Shown here one piece after another: positions 48,105 to 60,260 of a stretch of 64,000 bases of DNA. The translations under genes were made by a program, and so were the position numbers. A model generated the notes under the pieces. The model had not been told where the DNA came from and made no database searches. It saw only the letters and a program-made list of their open reading frames with translations. Each line of letters starts with the position of its first letter. Position 1 is the first letter of the stretch. The stretch is from contig NC_061779.1 of NCBI RefSeq assembly GCF_022458985.1, positions 20,009,001 through 20,073,000 on the forward strand, in the 5' to 3' direction. Origin of the DNA: Mugil cephalus (lineage: Eukaryota > Chordata > Actinopteri > Mugiliformes > Mugilidae).

Positions 48105-51100
48105 TGTTTTAAATCTGCAAAACAACTAAAACATTTTGCAGTGAAAAGTACTCTGTAAAGCAGCAGGGGTAAAAGGCCAGAGGTTTAAGGTGGAAAGTAC
48201 AATATAGTTTACTGTATTTATTTAACTGCTTTTGACCAAATATGTAGTTACACTTCACCTCTTCAGCAGGGCTAGTTGAAGTTCAGATAAGACAGTCCAG
48301 ATCTTCATAATTTTTTTTTAAAAAGTCAGTGCAAAATCCAGCAGTAAGTGATAATGCACATCCAAACAGATGTCAGCAGCAGTGCACCAAACTTCTCAGC
48401 AGGTCTCCCTACAAGGAGGACGTGAAGAAACCCTAGACTCAGAAGATATGGCTCGTTGCAACACACAACTCAAGAGAGCAGACAGAAACTCCGTCTGCAC
48501 TAATGGGCTACGGTCAAGACGTTCTGTCTGGACAACAGCTGGTTTCCCAATCAGAGGGACGAAACAGAAAGCTTTCCACATCCAGATAATGTAATGACAA
48601 CTGCCCCATTCGCTTACAACATGTCTGTCCCTGAACTGAACCGAGCCACAAAAAAACATACTGTGAAGGAGTCCGAATGTGATGAAGTAATTTATAGTTA
48701 TGAAAGGGAATCCGTCTTTAGAATTACAGCCCAGTGGAAGATGCAGCGCTCCATATTAGCTCCAAGTAATGGATCCAGGGGTTTTTGAAACCGTTGCATC
48801 AGACTGAAACTTATAGTAATTAAGCCATTTGGAATGTGATCAAGTCAATATTTCTAGCATTTATAGAGTGCCTGTTAATAGCGTATGATGTTTCACCCCA
48901 CTTTTTTAGCTAGACGACGCAAAATACAAAAACTTAAATTATCACTCTGTTCTGTTGTTTTTTATTCTATTTGCATTTGACTGTATCTCTGTGCAACAGA
49001 CACTTTATGGGAGCAACTATTTCCCTAGGATTAATAAAGTACTCTGGTTCTGATTCTGAATTTTGGTATTGTGAATGGAATAAATGTCAGGCATTTGGAA
49101 AGTGGCTTCCGCTTGACAAAATCTGATTGGATGACCCAGTGAAGTACAGTAAACACTAAAAGTGGGTCAGTGCGGAAGTTTAATAGCACACAGCACTCTG
49201 CTGCCACCTGCTGCCGAGGAGCTGCAGACAGCAGTTCCTGTGCGTTGCACAATTCGTCTGTACAGTTTCATCAACTTAAAAACATCAATTACTTATCAAT
49301 TAGTTATTGTTGTTCCTTTGTGCCATGTCTGGTCATTGTATTTAGGTTGTCCAAATGCCAGAGTTTCCCTATAAACTTTACAATGTATGAGACACACACA
49401 CAGAATAGAGCCAGATGAGCTGATTAACAAAAAATGTATTTGCTATTTTGAGATTAAGATAATTATTTAAGGCATGTCACAGCAAAAAAAAATAATTAGG
49501 TTATAACAGGTTCCTAAATAATATATATATAGTACTTTATAGACTGAGTCAGATAGTCAGTTGTTTTTTGGGGAAGATGTGTCAGAAAATCATTTTCTGT
49601 TCTAGGAAAGAATGATTAACTGACTGATTAAGAAAATAAAAATTAGTTTTATCCAAATCTTCACTGCGTGCAGAGTAGAAACAAATATTTTCAGAAATAT
49701 TATTATTATTATCAGTGATGACTGTTGACTGAATGACCACTAGATGGCGCTTTTGCCATTCCTAGAGCAGACTGAGAAAAGCCTGAGCTGTTGGCACTGA
49801 AATTACATTTGTGATTAATGTTATAAAATTAGTTTTCCTTCCCTGCACAGGAAATCTATGAGTCCTGACAACATATTTTTGCTATAAGAAACTAACAATA
49901 ATGTCATTAACTTGGCCTACATTTCAAATTGAACATAGCCTTTTCTAATCACCATGACACAGATTAATGTGTCTGGATCTATTTTGAACCATGAATAGCT
50001 TTCCTTCATTTTGGCAAATGCAACCTGCACAGTGGTTTATTTGCGGGGCCTGCCCACACAGAGCTTTCAATCCTATCCACTTACATTCAATCAATAGCAC
50101 TATTCCATTTATACAGCTATGACATCATACACGGGTTCAGCTAAAGCACTGCTGAGAGAGTTATTCTTGTCAAATTCCTGGCAAGTTTGGGTGAAACAAC
50201 AGTATGTTATTGAATTTTGACTCATATGTTTCAGATGGAGTCTCGAAAGCATTTCATTAGTCTTTTTTTATTGCGCGGGGAGAGCTTTTTGCAGCGTCTC
50301 TGGTGAAGCGGTGAGGAAGGAGGAGATGAAGGATGGAGGATGGCCTTTAGAGATGCAATGCCAGAGACAGGATGCACACAGAGCCATTGTCTCATCAGGC
50401 TTAGTATTCAGCTCCCTTTGCTCTATCACCACTGCCAAGGCACAAATCAATTCAATATGGTGGCTGGCGGGGGACAGCTACACAGTGGGTGCAGCCCACA
50501 TACAAACACTTCCAACGCTGGTCTAGACACATAGGATACAGTAGTGTGGCAGAGTTCTTCCCACGCTACAGTGTTACAGCTCAGTGCTGCACTCGCACAG
50601 TGATGTGCTGTCAAATAAATCCTCTCTTGTGTCAGAGACTTTTTGCTGAAAGCTGATTAATGTGCATGAAACCATTACGCATAAAGGGAAGACAAAGTGC
50701 AATCAAACCAAGTAAGTTCAAGTGTAGACTTTTATTGTCGGCGTTTATCATAAAATGCATACGAATAAGCCGTTATCTTGGACACACGGTCGATCGCTGG
50801 TGGTGTGACTGTTGAGTGAAAGCACAGGGGTGAGCGGGGCCTCTCGATAGTGACAAGCCCAAGCCTGACCTTGATACGAGATACAGTTCTGCAGTCTCAG
50901 ACAGTGAGGCATGTCTGATGGCCTGGCTGGCCTCATATCGGCTGGCGCTCACCTCGTTATCTATCTGTGTATTTGTGTGTGCCGCTGGCCAGAAAGAGAT
51001 AGAATACTGTAACCATCATCTGTTGTCGTATGAATCATGCTGTGGCGCAGGAGGTGAGGTAGCGCTCTTCTTTCCATCTGCTCTGCTCTGCTCAGGATGC

Positions 51101-51633
51101 GTCCAAGATGCCGGCAGACCGGATGGAGGTAGTCAGCTTTCTTGTGCTTTTTTTTTTTTTTTCCAATTTTGTTCCAACACATGGTGACAAAAAAGGGTTG
51201 GTTATATTTGCATGCAAGTAACCCGTGACGTTCAAGATGAGTGACCCCGTCGGTGTAGCTGAGGTTAAATTCTGGCTTTCGCCACAAAAGGGCAAGCGCT
51301 CGAGCAGCGCTGCTATTTATTTGCAATGTTTCAAACACGGGACGCGACGAATCTCAGAACAAAACACCAGGAGACAAACTGGTTTATCATCATTTTATTA
51401 ATAATATTATTTGAAGCCAAAAAAAACAAACAAAAAAACATCCAACTCGGTGACAAATCCCATAGTGAACAGACTATACCTGGTGGTTCTGCAGCAGCTG
51501 TGGCATTATGGGACGTGGACACCTGTTTTGCACTTCAAAAAAAGCGGTTTGGTGTTCTGATCTTGGATGTTTTTCTGTTGGCATTACCAAGACGCTGCCA
51601 TGTGTCTGCATGGTGTAGTATTGCTGCCCTTCA

Positions 51634-51714
51634 GGGAAGGCAGTAGGTTGTATAGTTATCTCCTGATTGGGCAAAATCACTACCCTGAAACCACACAACC
51701 TACTACCTCACCCC
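51634..51714 (-). ncRNA. let-7b: let-7b microRNA hairpin
   Basis: A precursor stem-loop on the minus strand. The mature 5p arm occupies 51710-51689, starting TGAGGTAGTAGGTTG and ending TGTGGTT, the let-7b signature. The 3p arm (CTATACAACCTACTGCC, near 51655-51637) pairs with it across a loop of about 30 nt. let-7 represses growth and stemness mRNAs (for example lin28, hmga2) through the seed GAGGTAG. It lies 480 bp downstream of let-7a in the same direction, so both probably come from one primary transcript. Confidence 0.97.
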
Positions 51715-52118
51715 GTACGAACATCAGAAAAGGTCCGACATGTCATCTTAACGCCATTACGGTGGTTTGACTTACCTTATGTACACAGTGTACAGTTTCT
51801 TGCAGCCAATAAATACATCCTCATTCATTCATTCAAACAAAGATAAAAATAAAGAGAATGACAATCAGATGAAAGCATGCTTTTGTACATAAAGGTCACG
51901 CTGTATGCATTGCCTCATGAGATATTAAGATAATATTTATTGCTGTTCATTACAAAGAAAGTCCAATTTTTATTGACTGTAAAAGTGTAACCATGAAAAT
52001 GAAGAGATGGCAAAGTACCTGAGTTACGTTGCAGTCAGCGGGTAAACATGCACGTTCGAGCGTTGATCAGGATCCAAAAGCCGCAACAATGGCATCTGAT
52101 GACATTACAGCCACTTCA
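51715..52118 (-). other. Spacer between let-7a and let-7b
   Basis: About 400 bp with no further hairpin of the let-7 type and no ORF; presumed part of the primary microRNA transcript. Confidence 0.6.
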
Positions 52119-52194
52119 GGAAAGACAGTAAGTTGTATAGTTATCTGACAGGAAGGGTGTGACCCTAAAACTATACAACCTACTACCTCACCCC
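52119..52194 (-). ncRNA. let-7a: let-7a microRNA hairpin
   Basis: A precursor stem-loop on the minus strand. The mature 5p arm is 52190-52169, starting TGAGGTAGTAGGTTG and ending TATAGTT (the let-7a form). The 3p arm (CTATACAACTTACTGTCT, 52140-52123) completes the stem. The order let-7a then let-7b, upstream of PPARA on the same strand, matches the human let-7a-3/let-7b cluster in MIRLET7BHG. Confidence 0.97.
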
Positions 52195-55100
52195 AAAGGA
52201 CAGTCTTTTAAAACAAAGTCGTTTCAGGTCCCCGGGTCATGCAGGTAGTCCGCCTCGACGCACCTCACTGAATGCAAAACAGTGGTTATGACTTCTCGGA
52301 AACACAAATGCACACATGCCGCTCTCCTCTGGGACGCCTCGGAACACAATGTGACATCTGCTTCTCCCAGTTCGTGGCTCGCGCTGAGGAGGGAATTCAA
52401 ATAATGCAACAATACACACGTCTCGCATACATCGCATAGAAAGACATTTCCATATTCAAATGCAGCTAGTGAGTAACTTAAAGTGTGCGTGATGATGAGC
52501 TTACAGAAAATAGTCGTGAGATCTCAAAACTATCGAAATGTAGTGTTAAATTAATATAATCTAAGCTTTTAGCTTTTAGATTTTAGTATGTCATACTACA
52601 CTGGGTGATAGGACAGTTGAAAGGGAACTTAGGTTTGGTTCAGTCTGGGTTCACATGTCTGCATCCCATATAATTACTAAATCTGCTAATATAAAATCCT
52701 TACTGAACCACTGATTTACAGCTTGACATCATTGTTCAGGAACAATAAACTCTCCGTTTCCAGTCTCCCAGCGCTGTTTTCTGTGGTTCTGAGAGGAGAG
52801 TGTTAACATTACTGACCAGTGTTGAGAGTGGGCGAACTCGAGCTAGCTCATATCCTGGCCCACATGTGCGGAGCAGAGGGTCGCAGCTGCTGCCTCTGTT
52901 AATGTTTCTCACCTGCTCTGCAACATGCGGCGGGGAGGGGGCTGCAGTGGCATAGCACCTCCTCCCTCCATCATCGTTTCTGCAGCGCGTCAGGTAGTCT
53001 CGGCCTGAAAAAGCCAGACAGGAACAGAGGAAAATCCGTTACTTCTGTAACAAGGGCAATTTAGATGTGAAGAAACGCAGACATCACAGAAGCTTTAAAA
53101 AAAAAAAAAGTTTAGGATAATTGGGTGGCCGTGCTCGCTTGGAGTTCTGAAATTTGGTGTAGCTCATCCTCATGAGTTCTGCGATAAAACCACATGATTC
53201 CGTGTCATACAATCTGTTGAAGCGAAGTCACACGAGGACAGCCTTTGTCAGCATGTTCCTCTACAGTGCTAGAGGTCTACTATATATGTGAAGGTGCGAC
53301 CGTACAGCGCAACACAGAACGGTATGTCTTGAGCTGTGAGGCCCCATTGTGTCTGCTCAGCGGTGAGTCTGAGGCGCTCTGCATTATTCAACGCTGCCTT
53401 ACTTACACCACAGCTCTGTGGATTGTAAGTATGCGCAGCCGCACGATCGTGCAGACCCACACACACACACACACAGAGCACAGACACTTTGCAGACAGAT
53501 GACAGCAGAAATACGGAAACCTCCAGTATGAACACACATATTGCGTGAGAACACAAGCACAACAAACAGATGATGGAAAAACTGAATGGGAAGAATACTG
53601 CAAAGGGACTTTTAATACATTGCTTTTAACAATTCTACTCAAGTGGAAAGCGGTTTAATAGGCAATGCCTTGGTGCTTAATCTGCAAGTACATACGGCGA
53701 AATGTGCATCTATTCTCGTTGTGCAGACCTACAAAAGGCTTAGCAGCTCAAGGCCCAGATTCATAAGGCAGGGTCAAGGCACACCGCCCTCTCACTCTGC
53801 TGACTGGACGTACTTCAATCTAATATAGTATATGGCTCCGGGGTCCTGACCAGCAGAGTGCACGTTCTGAAAAGCTATTGCTTTCAAGTGAGGCCAGTTG
53901 CTATCATCCAGCGACAGGGAAGTATTCACACTCACAACCACACACTTGACTGCAGAGGACCAGTATGCAATGCAAGCACACACACACACATGCAGGCATG
54001 CACTCTTGTGCACTCTTGTTTATGGCTTTAGCACAGTTATTTAATACAATCTAAAAACATCTCCTTTATTAAGAGGTTACCCACCCTGAAGTTCAGCTTG
54101 TTTTAAAGTGTGCGAACTCAGCAGGCATACCTTCACTTGGAAGCGCGGTGTAAGTGATACGCTGCTTTAGCCTTACACCTCCATTAGCTTTTTAGAGGGG
54201 CCGTGGTGCAAAGTCCCGCTTTCTACACCTCATCGTCTAACACAGACACATGTCCACACTGTTGGGCTTGTACACACAAGCACTCAAGCAAATACACACA
54301 CCGACACACACACACAAGGACACGCTTTCAGATATCATTGACTATCATGTGCACGCACACAAACTCGAAAAGAAAAGCAGGTTTTAGAGTGGATACGGCC
54401 AAACTTGATTTTCATGTACCTCATCAGATCTTCTCACAGTGTTCACATCGTAAGCGCGCTCTGCTTGAAAAGTCACTTTAATCCACTCACACTTGAGCCT
54501 AAGTGCTACGGTGTCAATCAATACTGAAGCTGAGTTTAACTGCAGTGATAGTAAGGTGGAGTGCTGTAACCTTGTAACCTGATCTCTGGGGCTCTGTGGT
54601 CAGTCAGTGGTGGATATGCAGAAACAGAAGCTTTTACACAATGCGTAACCTCAAGTCCTCATTACTCCTACACACCGAGAATGTCGACTCATCAATCATG
54701 TTAGAACTTAAAGCTTTACCATAAAACCACTTTATATTCGCAAGTTGTGGATCGGATTAAATATTTAATCAATGTCAATTTTATCAGGGTGGCCGCTGCC
54801 TGTCTGAGATCAGGATATCTCTGTTGTGAGAGTCGAAGTGGCAATGCAGTTTACACGACGAGGAGCCCGGAGGCAATATGTCAGGGACGTCAGGAATACC
54901 TGTCTCTGTCACGACCGTATTTACATGTGTGCCCTTCTACGAGAGAAGAACCGTCTGACACGAGGAATCCAGATAGACACGATGGAGCATTTATAAAGGG
55001 ACGCATGGCTACTGTGCCCCCCCCCCTCCTCAGGGTAGCACAGCAGGCATGACCCATCTATTTATACCAGGGCCAAGGGGCAGGCAGCAAGACGAGGGGA

Positions 55101-56399
55101 AGGACAGGAGTGGGGGAAGAGGAGAGGCGGCGTGGGCAGGTCCTGTTACACATGCCAGGGGGGAATGGCTGGGGCAAGCCACAGGGGGATTCTGCTCAAA
55201 GTCAGACAGGCTGACCTCCTCGTCACCTCCGCATGAGGCAGATTTTGAGCTTGCAAAAGTTGCGCGAGAGTGTGTCAGGAGAATGAAAGGGCACGGGGTT
55301 TATCCAAGCGCTTGGACGTACAGTAGGTTCAGTGTGCATGGTGTCTCAGGTATGCATCCATGCATGTGCACTGCATGCACTCGCGTAAGTATATGGCGTT
55401 GGTGTGTTCAGATGTGTATACACGTGTGACGCAGTGTGCCCTTACTCACGCCTATGTACACAATATGCGCGTCTGCCTGTCAGGCTGCGAGATGAACTGG
55501 CCCCGTTGACTCGTGCCCCTCCCCCCTCCCCCCTCCGTCCCCCAGCAAAGCCATAAACATGCCAGGTGAGGAGGGGTGGATTAGGTAGACTAAGCTGATC
55601 CCAGAGCGGCCCCATGGCCCCATCTTTAGAGGTAAAAAATGACCCCAATCATTGTAATGACAGGGCACGCAGCAGGGGTTGCCCAGACCACTCAGCCCAG
55701 CCTTGCCAGCTGCTTCTCATCTCTCTCACGCAGTATACAGTCATATGTACACAGAGAAACGTACACACTTTTGCTTACATATGCACACAGGCTGCAGGTT
55801 CACAGCACGACACAGGCGGAAAAAAAAGAAAAAAAAAAAAAAGAGGCTAGATTATAGCAGTTGCCCATGAGGACGCCTCGAACACGGTGACCCTACAGTT
55901 TCCAAACGGCCCATCAATCACAGGTAGCCAAACCAGTTCTTAGGCGTCAAGACAACAAAATGAGCTACACATGCTACACGGATACAACTTCAGGAAGATG
56001 AAGCAACTTGTTTAAAAAAAAAAAAGTTTTGTTTTGTTTTATGGTTTGTAAGTGGTATTAAGGCACAGAGCAATGCTTGAAAATGTCAGTCATTCTCTGC
56101 ACAAGCACAGGCAGATTCATGCAGCGAAACTCACAGATAACTCAGTTGCACTGTCTTTGGAGTCATAAAGTAATACTCTATGAAGAGGACACAGGAACAA
56201 AGTGAAAATTTTCAATAGTAACAATGAATATAAGAAAAGATAGCATTTTTTCTCCCCAGTTTTGCCACAATATGCTACGCCAGTGTTCATCTCAGAGACA
56301 CACTGTACATGTAAGTCAATTACTTTCTTACGTAAAAGTTCACAGGCTTAGTCTTTGTGCCGCCATGCTAATGGAGGCTGGTGAAATGTGCACTGCCAT

Positions 56400-56660
56400 G
56401 TGGCTGCCGGTGACTTAAAGGGCCTCTGTCTATTAGAGGAAGTCTATAGTCCTGACACGCCTGCATGCCCTGCTCTGCTCTGCTCTGGCCTGCCTGCAGG
56501 GCCCCTTTGAGCTTGGGCAGTGCCCCATCGAGCCGCATGTGTCGCCAGCTATATTTAGAGGGTGGGACAAATACCTTTCTCCCTGGATATGAACTTCAGC
56601 TGACAGACAGAAGGCCAGAGTTGGCCGACAGGGATCTATACTGTTTGTAACCTTGAAGAG
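56400..56660. promoter_or_regulatory. Candidate enhancer with MEF2 site and E-box
   Basis: CTATATTTAG (56549-56558) is a perfect MEF2 consensus, with the E-box CAGCTG 38 bases on (56597-56602), in non-repetitive sequence. Such a pair is typical of muscle enhancers. Target and activity are unknown. Confidence 0.3.
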
Positions 56661-57744
56661 CGGGTTACCTCTGGGCTACAGCTGGGGTGTAGTCAGACCC
56701 ACTGCTGTGGTTGGCAGTTATGGCCAAAAGCAAAGGCTGTAAATGCAACACAGTTAGCCACAGTTAAGTTAAATAGCACTGAAAAGCTTGATTTGGCAGC
56801 TCTTTTCAGTGCTAGTGTCTATAGTTTCAGGAGGATGCTGGGAAATACATACTGTAGTAATGCACTCTGATAAAGAGATTTAATACTTTTCCTCCTGTCA
56901 CTGATTGAAGGATAATGAATGAATTTCTGTGGCTTTGCGTCCATATCAAATAGAGCTACATTTCTGCCTATAAGCACTAGTGTGTATGGCAGCACCAGCA
57001 TGGCAGCCAGTGTGTGAAATGTGACCATGTTGCATGGCCATCTGCTCTATATAACCATAAACAAATGCAGGACAGGCCAGCTTCACAGTATCATTTCCAA
57101 GAGGTCTAGGCTGGGTAAATGTATTCATGATTCGGTCTCTGGGTAGATACTGTAGAGATATGCTCTAGAAAGAGGCCATGGTTATGCAATAGCATTCATA
57201 ATTCATTCCACAAACACAATATGGAGGCCACTCTGTCCCATATGCAAACACATGGCCAGATTAAGCAGCGTAGCCAAAGGGGACAGAGTGCATTCTGAAC
57301 TGCTTGCAATGCCACTGTCTCAATGAGAGCTTGTCTGTGACAGGCCTAAATAGGCCAGGTTTTACTGCTGGAGGGACCTCTGCTATATTTTGCACCTAGT
57401 GTCTATATCAGTTACATGGCAGCAAAGAGACACACTGATACTGTAAGTATGCTGTTTTACAGCATCACTTCAAAGCATAAACACAAATAGTACCCAAATA
57501 TTAAATACAAATAGGATTGAAGCTGTCAGTATGTTCCCCCGCTGAGAACAGGGTACATTTTGACTGTTTGATTGATTTGTTACAGTGCAGTAATCTGCTG
57601 GGAAACCTTTGATCGTGGCATTCGTTTGGATGCTAGCCCCCACACGCCACTCCATAGCACAGGAACTCTAGCAGCAACAACAAGCTGCAAAAAAATAAAT
57701 TAAATAAAAATACAATGTTTTTGGAAAACACCACAAAATGTCCA

Positions 57745-57907
57745 GGGACTCCAAACTCCCCAGATCAGATGCACCTCAACGAGGTTGATCCACAGGGCTC
57801 CTAACCCCAAAACCCCCAGGAACCCCAGGATCCACTGCCAGAGCTGGTCAGAGGACCTGCACAGTATTAGGCAAATGGTTTTAAAGATGCGTCTGATCAG
57901 TGCATCT
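57745..57907 (-). mobile_element. Old Tc1-like transposon end fragment
   Basis: GATCCACAGGGCTCC, then GCACAGTATTAGGCAAATGG and GTCTGATCAGTGCAT match, with more divergence, the end seen at 13205-13404. Same relative orientation as that copy. Confidence 0.5.
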
Positions 57908-58789
57908 GAAAAGTGAGAAACCTCTTTTCAAACATGGTAACAATTGTTCAGCAGATGTTTGGAAGGACTTCCAAAAGTAAACATGGCTACATCAGTTGTA
58001 GCTCTAAACCAGTTCTAATGAAGTGTAACCGCGGGGCAAATCACAAATGAAAAGAAGAACTCACAAAAATGGTCTCACCCAAAATACTGAGTCACAGCGC
58101 TGGATGATTTTCCAGGTAAGTTTAGCAACGTCAGATCAAGAGGACCGCAGCCTAAGAAGTTGATATAGTATCTGTGCTCTTGGAGTCAGATGAGAGGAGG
58201 ATTTTAATAACATCTGCATGTGTAATCAAATGTCGGGCGCATAGAGAATTCCAGAGCTGCAGACAGTTAGTTACTGAAGCTCGAGGGTGCAGGGTGTGAC
58301 CCGGGGTTACTAAGTGCATATGATACAGGCACAGTTGGAGTCGAGGCTGCAGCTAACAGCGCACTGTGGTTAGGGTGGTGTAAAAGCTGCCGTTAAAGCA
58401 CACCGGCGCTAAAGAAACTATAAGCGGGCCGGCTGTGTTGGGAGAGAGAGAAGACAGGCGGAAGGTGGAGGGGGTGATACTGCTGTGGTCTCTGCCAGCA
58501 AAAATAAAAAAAAAGTTTTCATGTTTTCACGGTGTTGTGTCCACACAAGATTTGAGAAGAGGAGCTGTGAAGAGCCCAGGGGGGAGGCTGCTTGTTTCTA
58601 TGTAGTCAGCCGGCAGCAATTAAATCGTTCCTCCATATGCAAAAGACACGTTAAGCACTCTGTCATTCCACATTGGAGCCCCGCTTCTCTCCAATTCCTA
58701 CCTCTCCTCTCAGTTTATTTTAGTTTGCTCCCTAACCCAGCATCCAGTTGCACCCACTTTTTCTCTCCCACTTTGCTCTGTCCCTCTCA

Positions 58790-59000
58790 TCCTGCTACCT
58801 GACTACTTTGGCAGCGACACACAAAATGGCGGCGGGGAGCTGGGAGCTGGAAGGCACAGAGTGGAAGCCATTTTCTAGCATATCCATGACCAGGCACAGA
58901 GGTAGTCAAGTCTTCCACTGACCCCGGCGGACAATTAAGATTAGGCTGCAAGGGTCTTCTGTGCGCGCACTCTCGTTTGTCGACGCGCAGCATTAGCAAT
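58790..59000. promoter_or_regulatory. CpG-containing segment with YY1-like motif
   Basis: AAAATGGCGGCGGG on the plus strand (58823-58836) matches the YY1 motif found just downstream of many start sites, and GTGCGCGCAC and GTCGACGCGC lie nearby. Possible promoter of the let-7 host transcript or an unannotated one. Weak support. Confidence 0.25.
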
Positions 59001-60039
59001 CCGTTGGGACCACTTGGTGTTTTAAATGGAATAAAGGTACAACATTGAGCTGTTATGATTCAATCTAATGAAGGCCTCATTATAATACGTCTCGGGAAGA
59101 GGAAGAAAATAGATGTAGACAACAGCAGTGAAACGCAACTGAAGAAACATGCGCAGCATCTAATCACAGACCCCATCTTATTACTCGAAATACAAGACAA
59201 CACAATGGCATGACAATACATCATTAAATGACAGCGTATTCAATTTACAATACATTATGGTACTTACAACGCTGCTGCGACTGCCAGCCTGTCTGTCCGT
59301 GATTTCACTTGTTGGCCAAATTGTTTGTGCCTGTGGCCAAAAGCCCCAATCTTACAGCCTACAGAGAGAGAGGGAGAGGGAGAGGAGGAGAGAGGAAAAC
59401 AGACAGTGAGAATTGTAGACTCAATTTACAGCGAGGGAAACCGAGAGGAGGAGAAAACAATGGAGAGGAGCAGAAACAGAGCCAGCGATCTGTTAGAGAG
59501 CCAGGAGCAGCAGCAGAGGGCTGCAGGGTCTTTTCTCTGTAGCCTGTTTACTAATAAGCTCGCCCCACAGTTTTGTCTGGCCAAGGAAACTCATTAGTGG
59601 AACATGTAACACACCGCACCCTCTCTGCTGGCCTGCACACCGGCCAAACTCTTACTGCCGCATGCTCACCCAACACCAACACACGAGCTCCGCCGCGGCC
59701 TCGGCCTTGCCCGGCAGCACCCACTCGCTGCATACGTGCGCACTTCTCTGGCATGCTCCCATTACCGAAAGCCTATAGTGTCGTGTGCGTGGGTGAAGTG
59801 CCGCATCTGTGTGTACTTGTGAGCATAATAAGTGATTTTCTGCACATGCGGCACAGTATGCTCGGTTCGCACATGAGGGCGCGCACAGGCTGCGCGGTGC
59901 TAATGCACGAGGCAGTGCTAACGTGCGCACATCTCATATGTGCATATGTGGGCATGAGAGGCCGGCGTCGTCATGCGGAGGTGGAACGGGACAAAAGGAC
60001 AACGGGAATAGTTTGTAATCACTGGTCCAATCTCAGATA

Positions 60040-60260
60040 GCGGATAGAGAGGGTTGTCCTCCAGCAGGCCGGGGAGGACACTGCCAATTAAAGGCCTCCG
60101 CTGCTTGGCGATGGCGGCCGCTGAAGGGTGATAATTCTGTACATGGATGCTAATTGCAGCGCGGGATATGGCCTTGCCGGGGAAGGGTCTTTTATATATT
60201 GTTTCCAACGTTTGTAATTACAGTGCGGTGCCTTGGACCGCTGCCAGCACATGTTTATGG
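60040..60260. promoter_or_regulatory. Candidate enhancer with repeated homeodomain cores
   Basis: CAATTAA (near 60084), TAATTG (60151-60156) and TAATTA (60215-60220) are spread over 140 bases of CpG-bearing, non-repetitive sequence with a TATATA tract between. It resembles developmental conserved non-coding elements; conservation was not tested. Confidence 0.3.

Larger units (their letters stand above)
43831..51630. other. Non-coding region between candidate ppara promoter and let-7b
   Basis: No coding exon was recognised. It contains a tRNA-derived SINE remnant (47190-47400) and a Tc1-like end (47926-48104). Other ORFs are short and lack recognisable domains. Confidence 0.55.

Noticed and set aside
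59573..60040. 155-codon plus-strand ORF in CpG-rich DNA
   Set aside because: Its start is not an ATG, its composition follows CpG and CA-rich sequence, and the opposite strand is open as well; no domain seen.
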